IMG/VR virus record: IMGVR_UViG_3300009376_001622
Location: 1 to 53,693 of that record
Strand: one strand, 5' to 3'
DNA length: 53,693 bases
Origin: a virus
The notes under the pieces were generated by a model, which did not search any database, had not been told where the DNA came from, and saw nothing but the letters and a program-made list of their open reading frames with translations. This document shows, one piece after another, positions 1 to 7,530 of the stretch. The translations under genes were made by a program, and so were the position numbers. Every line of letters begins with the position of its first letter. Position 1 is the stretch's first letter.

Positions 1-167
1 AGCATCTGTGGGCGAGGATCACCACGAATGAGTATATTGATGGAAAGCCATACTACACTCTCTCTCGTGGGCGTATTCAATTACAATTGACTCTAAAGGG
101 AATGAGTTATGTGGATCTGACCCTTGTGGAGAAGCTGACAGAATGCAATGATTTTGCAGAACTGTAG
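1..167 (+). CDS. C-terminal end of a gene cut by the window edge
   Basis: Reading in the frame that begins at base 3 gives 54 codons without a stop, ending at TAG 165-167. The fragment contains KPYYTLSRGRIQLQLTLKG and ends LTECNDFAEL. It is not recognised. It is followed by a strong terminator, so it closes a transcription unit separate from the tagged-gene block. The open frame runs to the window edge and the composition is protein-like, so a real gene end is likely, but the function cannot be given. Confidence 0.6.
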   Translation, partial: HLWARITTNEYIDGKPYYTLSRGRIQLQLTLKGMSYVDLTLVEKLTECNDFAEL

Positions 168-222
168 CGATTAACCCAAATAACTATATCAATGTGGTGA
201 GTTCTCTGGTTAGCCTGTTAAA

Positions 223-250
223 GCGGCCGGCGGGGCCAGCCGCATTTTTT
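223..250 (+). terminator. Rho-independent terminator
   Basis: GCGGC (223-227) pairs with GCCGC (239-243) around a GC-rich loop and is followed by six T residues (245-250). It ends the unit of the truncated first gene. Bases 251-346 hold a GC-rich run (about 262-279) and an AT-rich leader but no gene. Confidence 0.75.
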
Positions 251-346
251 GCTTTTTGCCCTGGGCCCCCGGGCCCCCTAAAGGTCCCCTAAATACCAAA
301 AAATAGATTCGAGACTAATAATTAGATTTAACACTTGGAGATTAAA

Positions 347-913
347 ATGCCGAATAGAATGAATGAAGCTCTAAGGGTTCTAGCCCGCCGCGGTAGAATG
401 TTGCGAGAGCAGGCCGAGAGCCCGATTGATTATGATCACCCTGCCGATGTAGAGCCTGATGAGGATGTATGGTCTGGTGGCGAGAACATTGAATTAGCGC
501 TTGACATCGCTCATGTTCACCATGGAGCCGACGAACAGGTTACTGAACCCGAAGTAATGGAGATCACTGAACTTCGTAAGTTCGTCTTAGAACAGCTTGG
601 GAAAGGTGGAGGGCTACCTACAAAAGAGTTCGCGCAAAATCAAGCTGGAATGGGAGTAGAGGACTGGGCTCCTGGAGTTCCTTATGACCCTGAACATGAT
701 ATGAAAATGGAATACATGGTTGAAGACCTGTTAGAACACGGCGAATTACATGATGATGTCCATGTCCTTGAAGACCTTTATGACTTCATTGAGATTAACC
801 AAATCTTAGACATAAACAACATAAGCATAAGCTCTGCGGGTCCAGCACCAGCGGACGGTTACATAATGGAGTATCACGGCCCCGTTACACTTGACCAATA
901 TTCGCCGAGATAA
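347..913 (+). CDS. Acidic hypothetical protein heading the tagged-gene block
   Basis: 188 residues from ATG 347, chosen because GGAG lies 8 bases upstream; a TTG at 335 is the only earlier in-frame start. The first 22 residues (MPNRMNEALRVLARRGRMLR) are basic and helical, and the rest is strongly acidic with many Asp, Glu and His. This split of basic N-terminus and acidic body resembles the tagged proteins that follow, but the exact tag is absent. It lies 3 nt before the next gene. No known domain was recognised. Confidence 0.7.
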   Translation: MPNRMNEALRVLARRGRMLREQAESPIDYDHPADVEPDEDVWSGGENIELALDIAHVHHGADEQVTEPEVMEITELRKFVLEQLGKGGGLPTKEFAQNQAGMGVEDWAPGVPYDPEHDMKMEYMVEDLLEHGELHDDVHVLEDLYDFIEINQILDINNISISSAGPAPADGYIMEYHGPVTLDQYSPR

Positions 914-916
914 CAA

Positions 917-1999
917 ATGAAAGTTACTAGAAATCAGTTAAGAAGGATTATTAGGCAAACCCTCTTAGAGCGTCGACAGGATTCTAGAGGATATGCTACC
1001 TCCGAGGGAGATACCCTAACTGATCAAGAAGCCATTGAAGTTCTTGAGAACGAGCTAGATACGTCAGAAGGCGTTATTGAAGTAAAAGATTTCCTTAATA
1101 GCCCTGAGGGATCAGACTCTAAAGTTCGAGATTTCCTTACCCAAACAAACGACCCTTCGGAAAAGATCTCCGTTGTAGATGACACTATTCAAATCTCAAA
1201 AAACTCCCCAAAACCAACTCAAAACGAAATTAGTATTTTTAATTCGATCGGTTGGCCATTGAGTAAAATGGAGTCTTTAAGAAACATTAAATCAGGAGAC
1301 CCAACTGGTGGCCATGGGAATGACCCAAATGAAGACGGCTCCGTAGATCCAAACAGAGTTATAATCTCGGGTGACCTTGTAATCGACGGTCACCATCGTT
1401 GGTCCCAAGTCTTTGCGATTGGTGGACCAGGAAATGACTTAATGGTTAAAGACATTGGCCTGCCCGGTGGAACAGCTAACGAGAAACTGGCCGTTGCACA
1501 AGTTGCTATTGTAGCCACTATGGGAGACCCTGACCGTGGTAAAGTAGACAAAGGTCCGGTACCATCTAAGGGAGGAAGCGGCTTACCAGACAACATTCTT
1601 GGAGTAGATAAGACCAGCATTAAAGAAATGATTCTTGGTAGCGTTGGTCAAAATATGGACAGTGGACTTCCAATGATGGGCCCTGAATGGATTGCTGAAG
1701 CAAGAACTGATGCCGCGGCGCAGGGGTTCTTTGGTATTACTGAGGACATGAGGGATGAAGACGTTATTGAGACTGTTGCAGAAAAGGTAGCAGACAATTT
1801 AGCAAACTTGCCTGGTATGGCGGCTGGTGCACCTGCAAGGGAGCACATGCCCCAATTTGATATGAAGACTGACCCAAACGATGTATTCGACAAAATGGAT
1901 TCTGGCGGTGTTAACTTTAAGCCTCCTTTTGATCCTGGTCTTGACGAATCAGTGTCCTTAAAAAGATGGCAACGTTTGGCCGGCCTTCTTAAAGATTAA
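917..1999 (+). CDS. Tagged protein with a ParB/sulfiredoxin-like motif
   Basis: 360 residues. Residues 1-14 are MKVTRNQLRRIIRQ, a variant of the shared N-terminal tag, with Gln where most copies have Glu. Residues 148-165 contain VIDGHHRWSQV. This matches the D-G-(H/N)-H-R signature of the ParB/Srx fold, which binds nucleotide or phosphate; it is a motif match only. The C-terminus ends LKRWQRLAGLLKD, an amphipathic helix. It is the largest member of the first tagged block, spaced 3 nt from the gene before and 10 nt from the next. A virion-internal role is inferred from the tag; an enzyme activity is possible but unproven. Confidence 0.75.
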   Translation: MKVTRNQLRRIIRQTLLERRQDSRGYATSEGDTLTDQEAIEVLENELDTSEGVIEVKDFLNSPEGSDSKVRDFLTQTNDPSEKISVVDDTIQISKNSPKPTQNEISIFNSIGWPLSKMESLRNIKSGDPTGGHGNDPNEDGSVDPNRVIISGDLVIDGHHRWSQVFAIGGPGNDLMVKDIGLPGGTANEKLAVAQVAIVATMGDPDRGKVDKGPVPSKGGSGLPDNILGVDKTSIKEMILGSVGQNMDSGLPMMGPEWIAEARTDAAAQGFFGITEDMRDEDVIETVAEKVADNLANLPGMAAGAPAREHMPQFDMKTDPNDVFDKMDSGGVNFKPPFDPGLDESVSLKRWQRLAGLLKD

Positions 2000-2009
2000 G
2001 GAACCTAAA

Positions 2010-2360
2010 ATGAAAATTACAAAGCGACAACTTCGAAGAATTATTAGGGAAGCAATGCCATCCGGTGGCGTGCCAGATGTGCTTGGCACGATGGGTGGAG
2101 GAAAATTCCAACCGCGGGAAGAGATTGATTTGTATCTGGATTTAGGTAGCGCCGGTGACTTTCCTACCCTGACCGATTCAGAGACTGGCACGCAATGGGA
2201 AGTCCCTTACTTCACTAGCGCAGAAGACTTTCTTGATGAGGTTCTTTCACAGCTTCCTGGTTCTACACCTGACACAATCGTTTACGGCGAAGAGATGGAT
2301 TTACCAGATTTGCCTTTATCTCAAGTATGGGATGCTGTCATGGTGGGAGCGAGAAGATGA
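2010..2360 (+). CDS. Tagged small protein, unknown function
   Basis: 116 residues. It begins with the consensus tag MKITKRQLRRIIRE followed by Ala, which would be a good T4-type prohead-protease site (I-R-E then A). The remainder is acidic and rich in Pro and Gly, with no recognised domain. Its last codons run into the next gene through an ATGA overlap (start 2357, stop 2358-2360), implying translational coupling. The tag and position suggest it travels with the other tagged proteins. Confidence 0.8.
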   Translation: MKITKRQLRRIIREAMPSGGVPDVLGTMGGGKFQPREEIDLYLDLGSAGDFPTLTDSETGTQWEVPYFTSAEDFLDEVLSQLPGSTPDTIVYGEEMDLPDLPLSQVWDAVMVGARR

Positions 2361-2764
2361 AAATCACAAAAAGCCAATTAAGGCGTATCGTTAGAGAATG
2401 GGGTGGTGATTATAAAGAAGACATCACAAGAACGCCCGAAGTTCAGGCAGCCTTACAGGCAGCCGGCTTTAATGCTGATGGCAGCTTTGGTATGGACGGT
2501 TATCCAGGCCCGAGCGACTGGCAACTATATACACCAGAGTCTATGGAACAAGTTGACAGATGGATTGATGCTGCTGTTTTCATGAATGAAGCCTTGAGGA
2601 AAGCAGAGATAGCGCTGGATCGAGGCGAGTATCAAAGCGCCCAAGATGCCTGGTTTGAGATTGTTTATCCAGTACAAAAAGAGTATGGCGATACTGGTGC
2701 AGCAGATACCGAGGGCCGCGAAGTTGCTGGTAGCTGGTTAGAGCAATCAGGGTTTGCGTGGTAG
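2357..2764 (+). CDS. Tagged small protein, unknown function
   Basis: 135 residues from ATG 2357, which overlaps the previous stop as ATGA. An upstream in-frame extension exists, but this start restores the tag MKITKSQLRRIVRE. The body is acidic and mostly helical (residues about 55-135, many Glu, Ala and Gln). No family is recognised. The following Trp at the predicted cleavage point is less typical than Ala or Gly for a T4-type site. Confidence 0.8.
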   Translation: MKITKSQLRRIVREWGGDYKEDITRTPEVQAALQAAGFNADGSFGMDGYPGPSDWQLYTPESMEQVDRWIDAAVFMNEALRKAEIALDRGEYQSAQDAWFEIVYPVQKEYGDTGAADTEGREVAGSWLEQSGFAW

Positions 2765-2766
2765 CG

Positions 2767-3129
2767 ATGAAGATTACAAGACGCCAACTAAGAAGAATTA
2801 TCAAGGAAGCCATGGCGGATGGCCATCAAGTTACCAGTGCTGCAGGTAGGGATCGGTACATTGGTAAAGGTTCGATTGATCAAATGAGAGAACTTGTTAA
2901 GTACAGCGAAGCTGCTACGTCATTTTTAGACTCCGCTGCAGAAAAAGCAGAAGAGTTTCATGCAGAGTATGGAAACAATCCAGACGCTTGGGCAGAAACG
3001 TACGAAGATCATGCCAGTTACACAAACGCTTTTAACGTGCCCAAGAGCCTTTATAAAGACGTGTTCTTTTATATTGCCGAAGAAGGCATGAGCGTTAGAG
3101 ACTTTCAAAGAAAAATATCGGGATTATAA
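2767..3129 (+). CDS. Tagged small protein, unknown function
   Basis: 120 residues from ATG 2767, 2 nt after the previous stop; this start gives the tag MKITRRQLRRIIKE followed by Ala. The rest is a mixed-charge helical sequence with aromatic residues towards the C-terminus (DVFFYIAEEGMSVRDF). No domain is recognised. It has the same spacing and size class as its neighbours, so it is likely part of one polycistronic unit. Confidence 0.8.
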   Translation: MKITRRQLRRIIKEAMADGHQVTSAAGRDRYIGKGSIDQMRELVKYSEAATSFLDSAAEKAEEFHAEYGNNPDAWAETYEDHASYTNAFNVPKSLYKDVFFYIAEEGMSVRDFQRKISGL

Positions 3130-3130
3130 A

Positions 3131-3877
3131 ATGAAAATTACGAGACGACAACTAAGAGGGATTATTAGGGAATATGCAGAAGCACTTCCTGGTATCGCAG
3201 TTCCTAGTTGGCCCGAAAGACACTTCGCTTGGCGAGATGTAGTTTTCACCAACGATGGAGATGTTCGTTACATTAACGATATTGCTGACCCAGAAACTGT
3301 AAGTGCAGCCAACTCGATAGGGGAACCATTTCCCCCAGGTACTAATGTAATCTACATAAAGGGTGCTTTCGATCCTGATGGTACTCCCGGACAGAATGGG
3401 AATGCCGAAATGGTTTACGTGCACGATTCAGAATTGCTTCAGATTATTGACGCAGAAGGTTGGCATCTTCGTCCGCCACCGGAAGGTGCTATCTCTGGCT
3501 TTTGGGATGCCAGAGGCGAATGGTCAGAAGACCCCGACCCTGATGATCGTGATTGGGATTTGCCCCCTGATGAAGATCTCCCCCTGGCCGCGCCTTTGGT
3601 GGAGCGAAAGAAGATAAAAATTACTCGTCGTCAACTTAGGAAAATTGTTCGAGAAACTCGAGACAGCTATGGTAGGCTAGATACCCACAATATGTCTGCC
3701 AATGAAGCGGCTGAACTTATGGCGGTACTACGAGAGTTTGGGTATTCTCTATTCATACCGCCAACTGCTGATTCTAATAACACAGCGATTGACGACGCAT
3801 TGACAGGGTATCCTGGTGAGTTTACATATGACGATCTTATAACGGCGATTAATATTACACAGGGGCGTGGAGCATGA
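3131..3877 (+). CDS. Fusion-like protein carrying two tags, one internal
   Basis: 248 residues. The N-terminus has the tag MKITRRQLRGIIRE. A second copy, IKITRRQLRKIVRE, starts at residue 162 (base 3614), where the expected ATG is ATA. The bases GGAGCGAAAGAAGATAA around 3601-3617 closely match the junction before the gene at 2357 (GGAGCGAGAAGATGA), where one gene stops and the next starts. Here a TAA at 3615-3617 would have closed a gene in another frame. The sequence therefore looks like two neighbouring tagged genes joined by start-codon loss plus a frame change. Separate translation from the ATA, or a frameshift, cannot be excluded. Confidence 0.7.
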   Translation: MKITRRQLRGIIREYAEALPGIAVPSWPERHFAWRDVVFTNDGDVRYINDIADPETVSAANSIGEPFPPGTNVIYIKGAFDPDGTPGQNGNAEMVYVHDSELLQIIDAEGWHLRPPPEGAISGFWDARGEWSEDPDPDDRDWDLPPDEDLPLAAPLVERKKIKITRRQLRKIVRETRDSYGRLDTHNMSANEAAELMAVLREFGYSLFIPPTADSNNTAIDDALTGYPGEFTYDDLITAINITQGRGA

Positions 3878-4428
3878 AAATTACAAAGAGACAGCTTAGA
3901 AGAATTATTAGAGAAGCCATCGACATTATGAATGCCGAGACTGGCGAGCTTATGATTTTCGATGAGATGGAAGGCGGCGCTGATGCTCCTGAAGCTGCGG
4001 CTCGTGACATACTACGTAGGCTACGAATAACTCCGCTTGAGTCTTCTCACACATATGATGACGATCCTGATGTTGAGATCATCGAAGTCAGTCCCGAAGA
4101 CTTCGCAGTCATTGATACTGAGATCCATGGAAAACGTAAGTACCGGCACGCCAAAAAAGAAGATGCCCGTTTAAACACCGACAACCTCTTTGCAAGACTA
4201 GATCGATGGATTGCAGATGCAGGATCCGACTATGCCTCTGATAACCCAGAGATGGACATGCAAGGTGTAGCCCCGGACCTTGCCGCAAGTGCAGAGTTCG
4301 AATTTCGTAAGGACGAATGGGATGAGCTAATTTGGCACTTTGATAGTCAGCTTGATTATGAACTCGACAGAGGAATGACTGGTGAGGATGCGCTAATGAC
4401 ATACATTGCAGATGGGCTAGCGGGATAA
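3874..4428 (+). CDS. Tagged acidic protein, unknown function
   Basis: 184 residues; the ATG overlaps the previous TGA (ATGA). The tag is MKITKRQLRRIIRE followed by Ala. The body is acidic, with a short Lys/Arg-rich patch near residues 87-97 (HGKRKYRHAKKED) and a helical C-terminus. No family is recognised. The last base of its TAA is shared with the next ATG, so coupled translation with the small membrane protein downstream is likely. Confidence 0.8.
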   Translation: MKITKRQLRRIIREAIDIMNAETGELMIFDEMEGGADAPEAAARDILRRLRITPLESSHTYDDDPDVEIIEVSPEDFAVIDTEIHGKRKYRHAKKEDARLNTDNLFARLDRWIADAGSDYASDNPEMDMQGVAPDLAASAEFEFRKDEWDELIWHFDSQLDYELDRGMTGEDALMTYIADGLAG

Positions 4429-4619
4429 TGGAGATGACTTTCGATGTTAAGACGCTAATTACGGTGGGTGGAGTTATTGCTATTCTCGGTGGGTTTTATT
4501 ATTCTACTCAGCACCGGCTAGAGTCGTTAGAAGGTCAACTAGACCATGTTTCGTCGCAGCTAGACAAACAGTCTGGTGAGCTTAATCAAATCAAGAAACA
4601 GCTGAAGAAAATCAAATGA
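4428..4619 (+). CDS. Small membrane protein with coiled-coil tail
   Basis: 63 residues. Residues 8-26 form one hydrophobic segment (about TLITVGGVIAILGGFYYS), and residues 30-63 are a heptad-like charged coiled coil (LESLEGQLDHVSSQLDKQ). This layout is shared by small phage lysis or envelope proteins such as one-helix holins and spanin-like proteins, but no specific family is recognised. It is one of two untagged genes set among tagged ones (the other is at 26385). It overlaps both neighbours by 1-4 nt. Confidence 0.75.
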   Translation: MEMTFDVKTLITVGGVIAILGGFYYSTQHRLESLEGQLDHVSSQLDKQSGELNQIKKQLKKIK

Positions 4620-5101
4620 AGATTACAAGACGCCAGCTCAGAAAAATTATCAAAGAATGTCTATTAAAAGAAAACACTCTTTATGTTATCAATAGGACGT
4701 ATGGTCCAACTATAACAGCCGGTCCAGCCGGTAGCTCCGAAGAAGAAAGAGAGTGGATCGGTATAGGTGAAATGATTCGAGAGCTTCTTGCTGCAGGTTC
4801 CGACGATATTTTTAATGCTCCTCAAGGCGTAAATCCAAAAGCATTACAAAAACTTTTACAACAAGACCAAGAGAACGAACAAGGCTCTATTGAAAATTGG
4901 GATAATACTGTATTCTCGGATTATTATTCTGTAGATCTAGATCGGGTAATCAGGCTTTATGCTAAGTTAACGAACCATGATGTTGAAGAGGTATCGAATG
5001 AGCCAGAGTATTCCGAAGATGAATGGGATCTGAACATGAGTCAAGAAGACTTAGACCAGGCTGCAAAAGATGAATTCGAATTCGAAAGCTACTATTCCTA
5101 A
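4616..5101 (+). CDS. Tagged acidic protein, unknown function
   Basis: 161 residues; the start overlaps the preceding stop (ATGA). The tag is MKITRRQLRKIIKE, followed by Cys. The body is acidic, and the last 40 residues are dominated by Asp and Glu. No known domain. It is the last gene of the first tagged block; a short AT-rich gap with a promoter-like element follows. Confidence 0.8.
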   Translation: MKITRRQLRKIIKECLLKENTLYVINRTYGPTITAGPAGSSEEEREWIGIGEMIRELLAAGSDDIFNAPQGVNPKALQKLLQQDQENEQGSIENWDNTVFSDYYSVDLDRVIRLYAKLTNHDVEEVSNEPEYSEDEWDLNMSQEDLDQAAKDEFEFESYYS

Positions 5102-5150
5102 AGCCTATAAAACATTATTAAATGTTAATAGTATAAACTAAGTTTATCCT

Positions 5151-5159
5151 TGCTATAAT
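5151..5159 (+). promoter_or_regulatory. Extended -10 promoter, possibly giving a leaderless mRNA
   Basis: TGCTATAAT is a perfect extended -10 element (TG, one base, TATAAT). Transcription would start near 5166, at the second in-frame ATG (5167) of the next gene. No Shine-Dalgarno sequence is present, so the mRNA could be leaderless. Confidence 0.5.
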
Positions 5160-5160
5160 A

Positions 5161-5382
5161 ATGAATATGAAGATTGGGGATCTAGTTTTATTTAAGCCAC
5201 AAGGCGGAATGTCTGTAGGTGCGCTAACTGCTGTGAAGTTCTACGAAAGAATTCGCAAACAAACTGGTGGGCTATCTGGTATAATTGTTTCAGACAATGG
5301 AGATAGTTGCGTTGTGGCATTTGGAGAGAAGAGTTTAGTTATAAACAAACATCACCTCGAGGTCATCAATGGATGTGGGTAG
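5161..5382 (+). CDS. Small SH3-like beta-barrel protein
   Basis: 73 residues from ATG 5161, or 71 from ATG 5167 (MKIGDLVLFK). The pattern of a GDLV-type opening strand, a central GIIV strand and a closing HLEVIN strand is that of the small SH3/KOW-like proteins common in marine T4-like phages. Their function is unknown. The gene overlaps the next by 14 nt. Similar proteins occur here at 5369, 23549, 24595 and 25387. Confidence 0.7.
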   Translation: MNMKIGDLVLFKPQGGMSVGALTAVKFYERIRKQTGGLSGIIVSDNGDSCVVAFGEKSLVINKHHLEVINGCG

Positions 5383-5596
5383 TGTTTGCGTGGTAACATC
5401 TAAAGATGCGTCTTTGGTATTACCGGCCGTTGGTTACAAAACTAGAAAGTTTGTGAATAAGACAGGCATTATTATGGAAAAAAATGCACCCCATCCTGCA
5501 AATTTAAATTCTAAGCCTTGGTACGTAGTATTTATCCAAGGCGAGTTATTTAACATCCGAGAGGATGCTATTCAGGAGATTTCAAATGGGCTATAG
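5369..5596 (+). CDS. Small SH3-like beta-barrel protein
   Basis: 75 residues, beginning MDVGSVCVVT with a later strand TGIIMEK and the closing NIREDAIQEI. The predicted all-beta pattern resembles the preceding gene, suggesting a tandem pair of the same fold. It overlaps the preceding gene by 14 nt and the iscU start by 11 nt. The function is unknown. Confidence 0.65.
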   Translation: MDVGSVCVVTSKDASLVLPAVGYKTRKFVNKTGIIMEKNAPHPANLNSKPWYVVFIQGELFNIREDAIQEISNGL

Positions 5597-5975
5597 TTCA
5601 AAAGTTATCGATCATTTCGAAAACCCAAGAAACATGGGGTCCCTGGATCAAACCGATTCCGCCGTTGGGACCGGTATTGTTGGAGCGCCAGCGTGTGGCG
5701 ATGTAATGAAGCTTCAATTAAAAATAAACGAAAACGGTATTATAGAAGATGCAAAGTTTAAGACCTTCGGATGTGGGTCAGCCATTGCGTCTTCATCACT
5801 AATTACAACTATGGTTAAAGGTATGGAGATTTCTGAAGCTTTCGATATAAGAAACTCAGACATCGCAAAAGAGTTAAGCTTGCCGCCTGTTAAAATCCAT
5901 TGTTCTGTCCTTGCAGAAGATGCGATTAAGGCGGCAATTGCCGATTATCAAAACAAACAAAAGGGATCCCAGTGA
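5586..5975 (+). CDS. iscU: IscU-type Fe-S cluster assembly scaffold
   Basis: 129 residues from ATG 5586, preceded by AGGAG at 5573-5577. IscU holds a nascent Fe-S cluster delivered by a cysteine desulfurase and passes it to apoproteins. All ligands are present at the same numbers as in E. coli IscU: Cys37, Asp39, Cys63, His105 and Cys106. The LPPVK motif (99-103) that the HscA chaperone recognises is also intact. The length fits the family. No iscS, hscA or other isc gene is nearby, so it would have to use the host machinery. The Fe-S helicase at 27970 is one possible client. This is a confident family call and an unusual phage gene. Confidence 0.93.
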   Translation: MGYSSKVIDHFENPRNMGSLDQTDSAVGTGIVGAPACGDVMKLQLKINENGIIEDAKFKTFGCGSAIASSSLITTMVKGMEISEAFDIRNSDIAKELSLPPVKIHCSVLAEDAIKAAIADYQNKQKGSQ

Positions 5976-6166
5976 AGATAGATAACATTCACTGGACGTG
6001 GTATATGTGGGTAGGAAATCCTGACCCAGGCCAACGACCTGGTAAATCATTGCCAGACGTTCCTAAACGTAAAGAAAACAAGAAAGTTGAAAAGACGTTA
6101 AAGACATACGATAGAGAAGGCAAAGCAAAAAAAGACAGTAAAAGAAATTTGATTGTAAAAGCTTAA
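5972..6166 (+). CDS. Small basic hypothetical protein
   Basis: 64 residues from GTG 5972, overlapping the iscU stop by 4 nt. It opens with an aromatic stretch (DNIHWTWYMWVGNPDPGQ) and becomes very rich in Lys and Arg (residues 30-62), suggesting nucleic-acid or acidic-protein binding. No family is recognised. Confidence 0.6.
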   Translation: MKIDNIHWTWYMWVGNPDPGQRPGKSLPDVPKRKENKKVEKTLKTYDREGKAKKDSKRNLIVKA

Positions 6167-6182
6167 CAAGGATAACATAGCC

Positions 6183-6437
6183 ATGTATACAGTGGATGCG
6201 CTTAAGCATATGCTGCTAGCATTATATCATCATGAGCCAGATGATTTTGAATGCGAGTTGCGGGAGATCGTACGGTCTATAGCGGCCGATCTCCCATACG
6301 ATAATTGCCCTGGTCTAGAAAAAGAAGACTTAGTGGAATTAGTTAACAAGACACTAGACTGCGTTGAGTACGGGTACATTAGAGAAAGAACTCTTCGAAC
6401 AGCTATCCGAAAAATAATTACTAGCGAACAAGAGTAA
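6183..6437 (+). CDS. Small helical hypothetical protein
   Basis: 84 residues from ATG 6183, with GGAT upstream. It is acidic and predicted helical, with Leu and Glu in regular spacing (LVELVNKTLDCVEYGYI). No domain is recognised. It is the last + strand gene before the strand switch at 6437. Confidence 0.6.
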   Translation: MYTVDALKHMLLALYHHEPDDFECELREIVRSIAADLPYDNCPGLEKEDLVELVNKTLDCVEYGYIRERTLRTAIRKIITSEQE

Positions 6438-6469
6438 AAAAAATGGTGGATAACCGAAGTTATCCACCA
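6436..6469 (-). terminator. Rho-independent terminator for the minus-strand genes
   Basis: A perfect 10-bp stem GGTGGATAAC / GTTATCCACC (6445-6454, 6459-6468) with a CGAA loop is flanked on the left by eight A residues (6436-6443). Read on the minus strand these give a U tract directly after the hairpin. Confidence 0.85.
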
Positions 6470-6492
6470 AACCCCCCGGCGAGACCGGTTGG

Positions 6493-6720
6493 CTATTTCT
6501 TGCTCATTACATGTGCAAGAACCCAGACAGCCACGAGTCCTACCAACCCTTCGCTGCCAAGCTGATTTGTTACTTTCACAACAGATCCAACCACATCTAC
6601 CTGCAAGAAAGGGACCGTAGCGCCAAACAAAATTTGGGCAACGACTCCGAATCCGAGTAGAGCTAGGCCGGCTTCCGTAAGTTCACGTAAGTAACCAGTA
6701 GCTTTTCTTAGTACTTCCAT
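6493..6720 (-). CDS. Small two-helix membrane protein
   Basis: 75 residues from ATG 6718-6720, chosen because GGGGAGGA lies just upstream; the longer reading adds 12 residues without a site. It has two hydrophobic segments (about GLALLGFGVVAQILFG and GLVGLVAVWVLAHVM) separated by a short polar loop. Proteins of this size and pattern recur in marine myophages, from memory, without a known role; a holin is possible. A terminator follows immediately on the same strand. Confidence 0.75.
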   Translation of the reverse strand: MEVLRKATGYLRELTEAGLALLGFGVVAQILFGATVPFLQVDVVGSVVKVTNQLGSEGLVGLVAVWVLAHVMSKK

Positions 6721-6740
6721 AGTTTTTCCTCCCCTATTGG

Positions 6741-6772
6741 AAAAAGAGACAAGCAAGATACCGGTCTCTTTT
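6741..6772 (-). terminator. Hairpin terminator between the two minus-strand genes
   Basis: AAAAGAGAC (6742-6750) pairs with GTCTCTTTT (6764-6772). The A-rich left arm gives a U run on the minus strand just after the thioredoxin-like lipoprotein gene. The T-rich right arm could also serve the + strand. Confidence 0.55.
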
Positions 6773-6796
6773 GCTAATAGGAGATTAGAAAATCCT

Positions 6797-7516
6797 TTAT
6801 CTAACTATTCCAAAAACCTCATCAACCCAGCCGAAAACAGTTGCTTCATTCCAACCAAGTAGTCCATTGTGTATTGTCAGGGTTTCATCAACAACAACCA
6901 ACGTTGGCCAAGATGTAATCGGATAACCATCCGCTGCTGTTGTATCAATAACAGTCCTGTCTCCCACTAATACGGGAGATGTGGTCATTCCATAAGAATT
7001 GACCCAGTCCTGAATTTCAGACTCCGTAGGTGGAGTTCCCCATGCGGGGCCGTCTACTAATACAGTCACCCACAAAAAATCGTAGCCTTTATCTGTATAA
7101 GCATCTTGGTGTGCTTGAGCATCGCCCGCTATACTTCTACAGACGCCACACCAAATTGTCGAAAAATCGAGAACCATGACGGTGCCATAGTTATCGTAAA
7201 GTGACCAGTCATTTCCAAACTGATCTTGAAATGTAAAGTCGCATGCCTTGTCGCCTGGAATTCCACTACAGTCTGTCCAGGTTATTGGCGATGGATCTTC
7301 TTCCTCTTCTTCTTCTACCGCCGAGTCATCGTCGTCAGTAGTTCCAGCAGAATCTTCTTCCTCAGCCGAGTCGTCATTATCGACAGCTGCCGAAGAATCA
7401 TCATCAATGAGCTCTTCAGGCTCTTCTACTTGCTCAGGTTCGTCATCAGTTGCAGGTGCAGGACACCCACCACAAGCCAAAGCAAGACTCAACAAAAACA
7501 AATTTATAAACTTCAT
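6797..7516 (-). CDS. Thioredoxin-fold lipoprotein with Asp/Ser-rich linker
   Basis: 239 residues. A signal sequence with a Cys-containing end (LALACGGC, Cys15 or Cys18) suggests a lipoprotein. Residues about 24-76 are a low-complexity linker of Asp, Glu, Ser and Ala with DDDDSA units, a style common in lipoproteins of Myxococcota-like bacteria. The C-terminal domain is redoxin/TlpA-like with a WCGVC active site (about 121-125) and a cis-Pro region (ITSWPTLVVVD). It probably reduces or forms disulfides in the periplasm. It is transcribed away from the VWA lipoprotein across a shared regulatory gap. The gene looks host-derived. Confidence 0.88.
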   Translation of the reverse strand: MKFINLFLLSLALACGGCPAPATDDEPEQVEEPEELIDDDSSAAVDNDDSAEEEDSAGTTDDDDSAVEEEEEEDPSPITWTDCSGIPGDKACDFTFQDQFGNDWSLYDNYGTVMVLDFSTIWCGVCRSIAGDAQAHQDAYTDKGYDFLWVTVLVDGPAWGTPPTESEIQDWVNSYGMTTSPVLVGDRTVIDTTAADGYPITSWPTLVVVDETLTIHNGLLGWNEATVFGWVDEVFGIVR

Positions 7517-7530
7517 TACTAGTACTCCCT

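Noticed and set aside
2403-3108. Small alternative frames inside the first tagged block
   Set aside because: They lack ribosome sites and overlap genes supported by the tag and by ATGA couplings.
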